A stretch of DNA of 64,000 bases from Aquabacterium sp. CECT 9606 (GTDB lineage Bacteria > Pseudomonadota > Gammaproteobacteria > Burkholderiales > Burkholderiaceae_C). Each line of letters opens with the position of its first letter. Within the stretch, counting starts at the first letter, position 1. Where the stretch lies: NCBI RefSeq assembly GCF_918741295.1, contig NZ_CAKKNB010000001.1, forward strand, positions 1,582,806 to 1,646,805, given 5' to 3'. The notes below the pieces were generated by a model, which had not been told where the DNA came from, did no database searches, and saw only the letters and a list, made by a program, of their open reading frames with translations. Below are positions 62,149 through 64,000 of the stretch, piece after piece. Both the position numbers and the translations under genes were made by a program.

Positions 62149-62449
62149 GGATTCTAGCTTGACGACGTGCTTCCTATGCCCGATCAGAGGGCTTGGTTGT
62201 CAGCCGAACCAAGGTGGCCGTGCCGCTGGCGTCCCGCAGCGAAGCCAGGGTGCAGCCCGGGGCGTTGATTTGCCATGGATCCGAGATCCTTGACCCCTGC
62301 CGAACCTCAGCTTATGCTGCGCCAAATTTGATTGAATGCCTCGCACTTCATGATTGCGCGCATGGCATTCGTTCTGCGGCGGCATCCAGCACTTTGTATA
62401 TCGTTCGTGGTAGTACCAGTACCTTTCTTTCTTTTGCAAAAGGAGAAGT

Positions 62450-63253
62450 GTGATGGAAGCTAATCGAATTTTTCGGAAATATCTTTTCGCAATAACAGTG
62501 CTTGTGAGCTTGGGCGCGATGCCGACTCGTGCCAATGCATTTGCATCTGTTTTTGGTGCGCCATCCGCCGCGGCTTCACTTGCCACGCTTGCTGGAACCG
62601 GTGCGGGGGCCGTAGGTGCTGCTGTTGTAGCGGAAGCCGCGGCAGACGGAGCGGGTAAATACGTGGTCGCTGGTGCGATAGTTTTGTTGGTGGTGGATCC
62701 GGTGGATGCAACGTATTACAACGGTGCATTCTCCATCAATTTTGCGCCAGATATGCTGAGTCCGATCTACTCGGGCTGGCTTGGAAGTTGGGGAGACACT
62801 TCTGCCGACCCCGCACCGCCAGTCAACCCTTCTGGCACTTTTCCTGTTGGAACAACGTTCAATATTCATGCCCCCAATCCAGCCCTGACGGCGTCTGTCG
62901 TCAATGACGTCGTCACCGGTATACAAACCGTGACGTTTGACTGGGGACCCTCAGGGCACGCCCAGAGTGATGCCGGGCATTTCAATTTCTACGCTACAGC
63001 CTTTCAGGCCAAGCAAGATTTGATCATCAGAAATTTAGGGGCGGGCGCTGCGCCTCTGGCTGGTGCAAATCTATATACCAGCAATCTTGGTGTTTCGTGC
63101 TCCGCTGCGGGTAGCAGTGTCCTGTCCCAATGTGGGTCCGAGACAAGTAACTCTTTCACCACCACGGCTGTACCTGAAGTCGAAACTTGGCAGCTGGCTT
63201 TGTTTGGTATTGGCATGCTTGGCGGGGTGATGCGTCGGCGGCGCATTCCTTGA
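62450..63253 (+). CDS. PEP-CTERM sorting-domain protein
   Basis: Signal peptide YLFAITVLVSLGAMPTRANAF; C-terminus VPEVETWQLALFGIGMLGGVMRRRRIP. Confidence 0.75.
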   Translation: MMEANRIFRKYLFAITVLVSLGAMPTRANAFASVFGAPSAAASLATLAGTGAGAVGAAVVAEAAADGAGKYVVAGAIVLLVVDPVDATYYNGAFSINFAPDMLSPIYSGWLGSWGDTSADPAPPVNPSGTFPVGTTFNIHAPNPALTASVVNDVVTGIQTVTFDWGPSGHAQSDAGHFNFYATAFQAKQDLIIRNLGAGAAPLAGANLYTSNLGVSCSAAGSSVLSQCGSETSNSFTTTAVPEVETWQLALFGIGMLGGVMRRRRIP

Positions 63254-63374
63254 GTGCGCTTTGTTGACACCCAGGCGGCGTTCTTCCGCTCGAAGGGCGC
63301 TGCCTAAGGTTCGGTTTCCGAACCCACCAAGCTTTGGTCGGTGGCACGGTCGGTGTCAGAGCCGATGTTGCTGA

Positions 63375-63571
63375 CAATCAAGGTGTGTCAAAGGCGCATC
63401 AACCTCTTTTTCGATGCTCTTGCCAGAAGTCTCTTTAGGCGGCTCGATTTTGCGAAGCCATGACTGCGCGCAGTCCACAGTCGTGCCCACAGCGCCGTAT
63501 TCACTGATCAAGCCATCTCCCTCGACCTTCCAGATGTGGCAGTGCTCACTGTGTTCCCTGAGGACCTTGAG
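63375..63571 (-). pseudogene. Truncated duplicate of the 61457-61741 gene
   Basis: [60 protein letters not shown]-terminal part replaced by unrelated sequence. Confidence 0.8.
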
Positions 63572-63873
63572 CGGGTGGTGCGGTGAATCGGTGTCGGCCT
63601 TGATGTAGTCGGCAGTTCCTGCCTCGTACGAAAAGCGTTGGTTGGGGGTTGAAGGCGCGTCCGGGAGTGGTCCCTTCGGCGGCGGTGGTTGGGCCTTTCT
63701 TTGGTTGGTTTAACTGCCGTATATATGCAGCAATGAGGGCGGTCCAAAGCGTGGCCCTTGCTCAATTTATTGGGCAAGCACTTGGAACCGGACGAAGCAT
63801 TTGGGCAGGCACTTCGAAGCCTGCGGACAAAACGAAAGTGGAGTCAGACCGACTTGGCCTTGCGGGCTGAGGT

Positions 63874-64000
63874 TGAACCGCCCCGGGTTTTGAGGAGGCT
63901 CTAACTCTTGAGAAGATAGAGCCATGAGCAAGTCGAACAAGTTTTCCCCCGAGGTACGCGAACGCGCCGTTCGTCTGGTGCAGGAGCATCGAGGCGAATA
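63874..64000 (+). mobile_element. Left end of an IS3-family insertion sequence (continues past window)
   Basis: TGAACCGCCCCGGGTTTTGAGGAGGCTC terminus followed by transposase OrfA start MSKSNKFSPEVRERAVRLVQEHRGE at 63924. Confidence 0.8.

Overview
High-GC betaproteobacterial (Burkholderiales-like) chromosomal window. The left 16.5 kb is part of a nitrogen-fixation locus. It holds nifA, a divergent nifB / minimal-nifQ pair with recognisable NifA and sigma54 sites, and a long, tightly packed minus-strand operon: nifB, fdx, iscA-like, TPR, LRV Fe-S protein, two nifZ, DUF3024-like, nifS, nifT, DUF6129-like, a DegT-fold protein, a SIR2-like protein, 2Fe-2S ferredoxin, FAD amine oxidase, HEPN-like protein, and probably a double-domain ArsA ATPase. 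An iscS fragment, fmdB, rhodanese and ohr flank it. The least explained part is the 3' end (about 1.6-7.8 kb): a DegT-fold protein without the PLP lysine, a degenerate SIR2-like protein, a degenerate HEPN/HepT-like protein, an FAD oxidase with a C-terminal extension, and ArsA without arsB/arsR. The rest of the window contains DUF1501/DUF1800, AI-2E transporter, AraC/hydroxylase, czcICBA, RRM protein, NIPSNAP-ABM-ArsR, parE/parC, a Ser/Thr kinase-USP fusion coupled to a phosphoesterase, a hybrid histidine kinase, a desaturase/reductase/TetR (DesBCT-like) locus, katE, acyltransferases and SMR efflux. The right end (about 58.6-64 kb) is an accessory region with gene remnants, a duplicated gene fragment, a PEP-CTERM protein and the left end of an IS3-family element. 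All calls come from reading the sequence and supplied translations; no database search was run.
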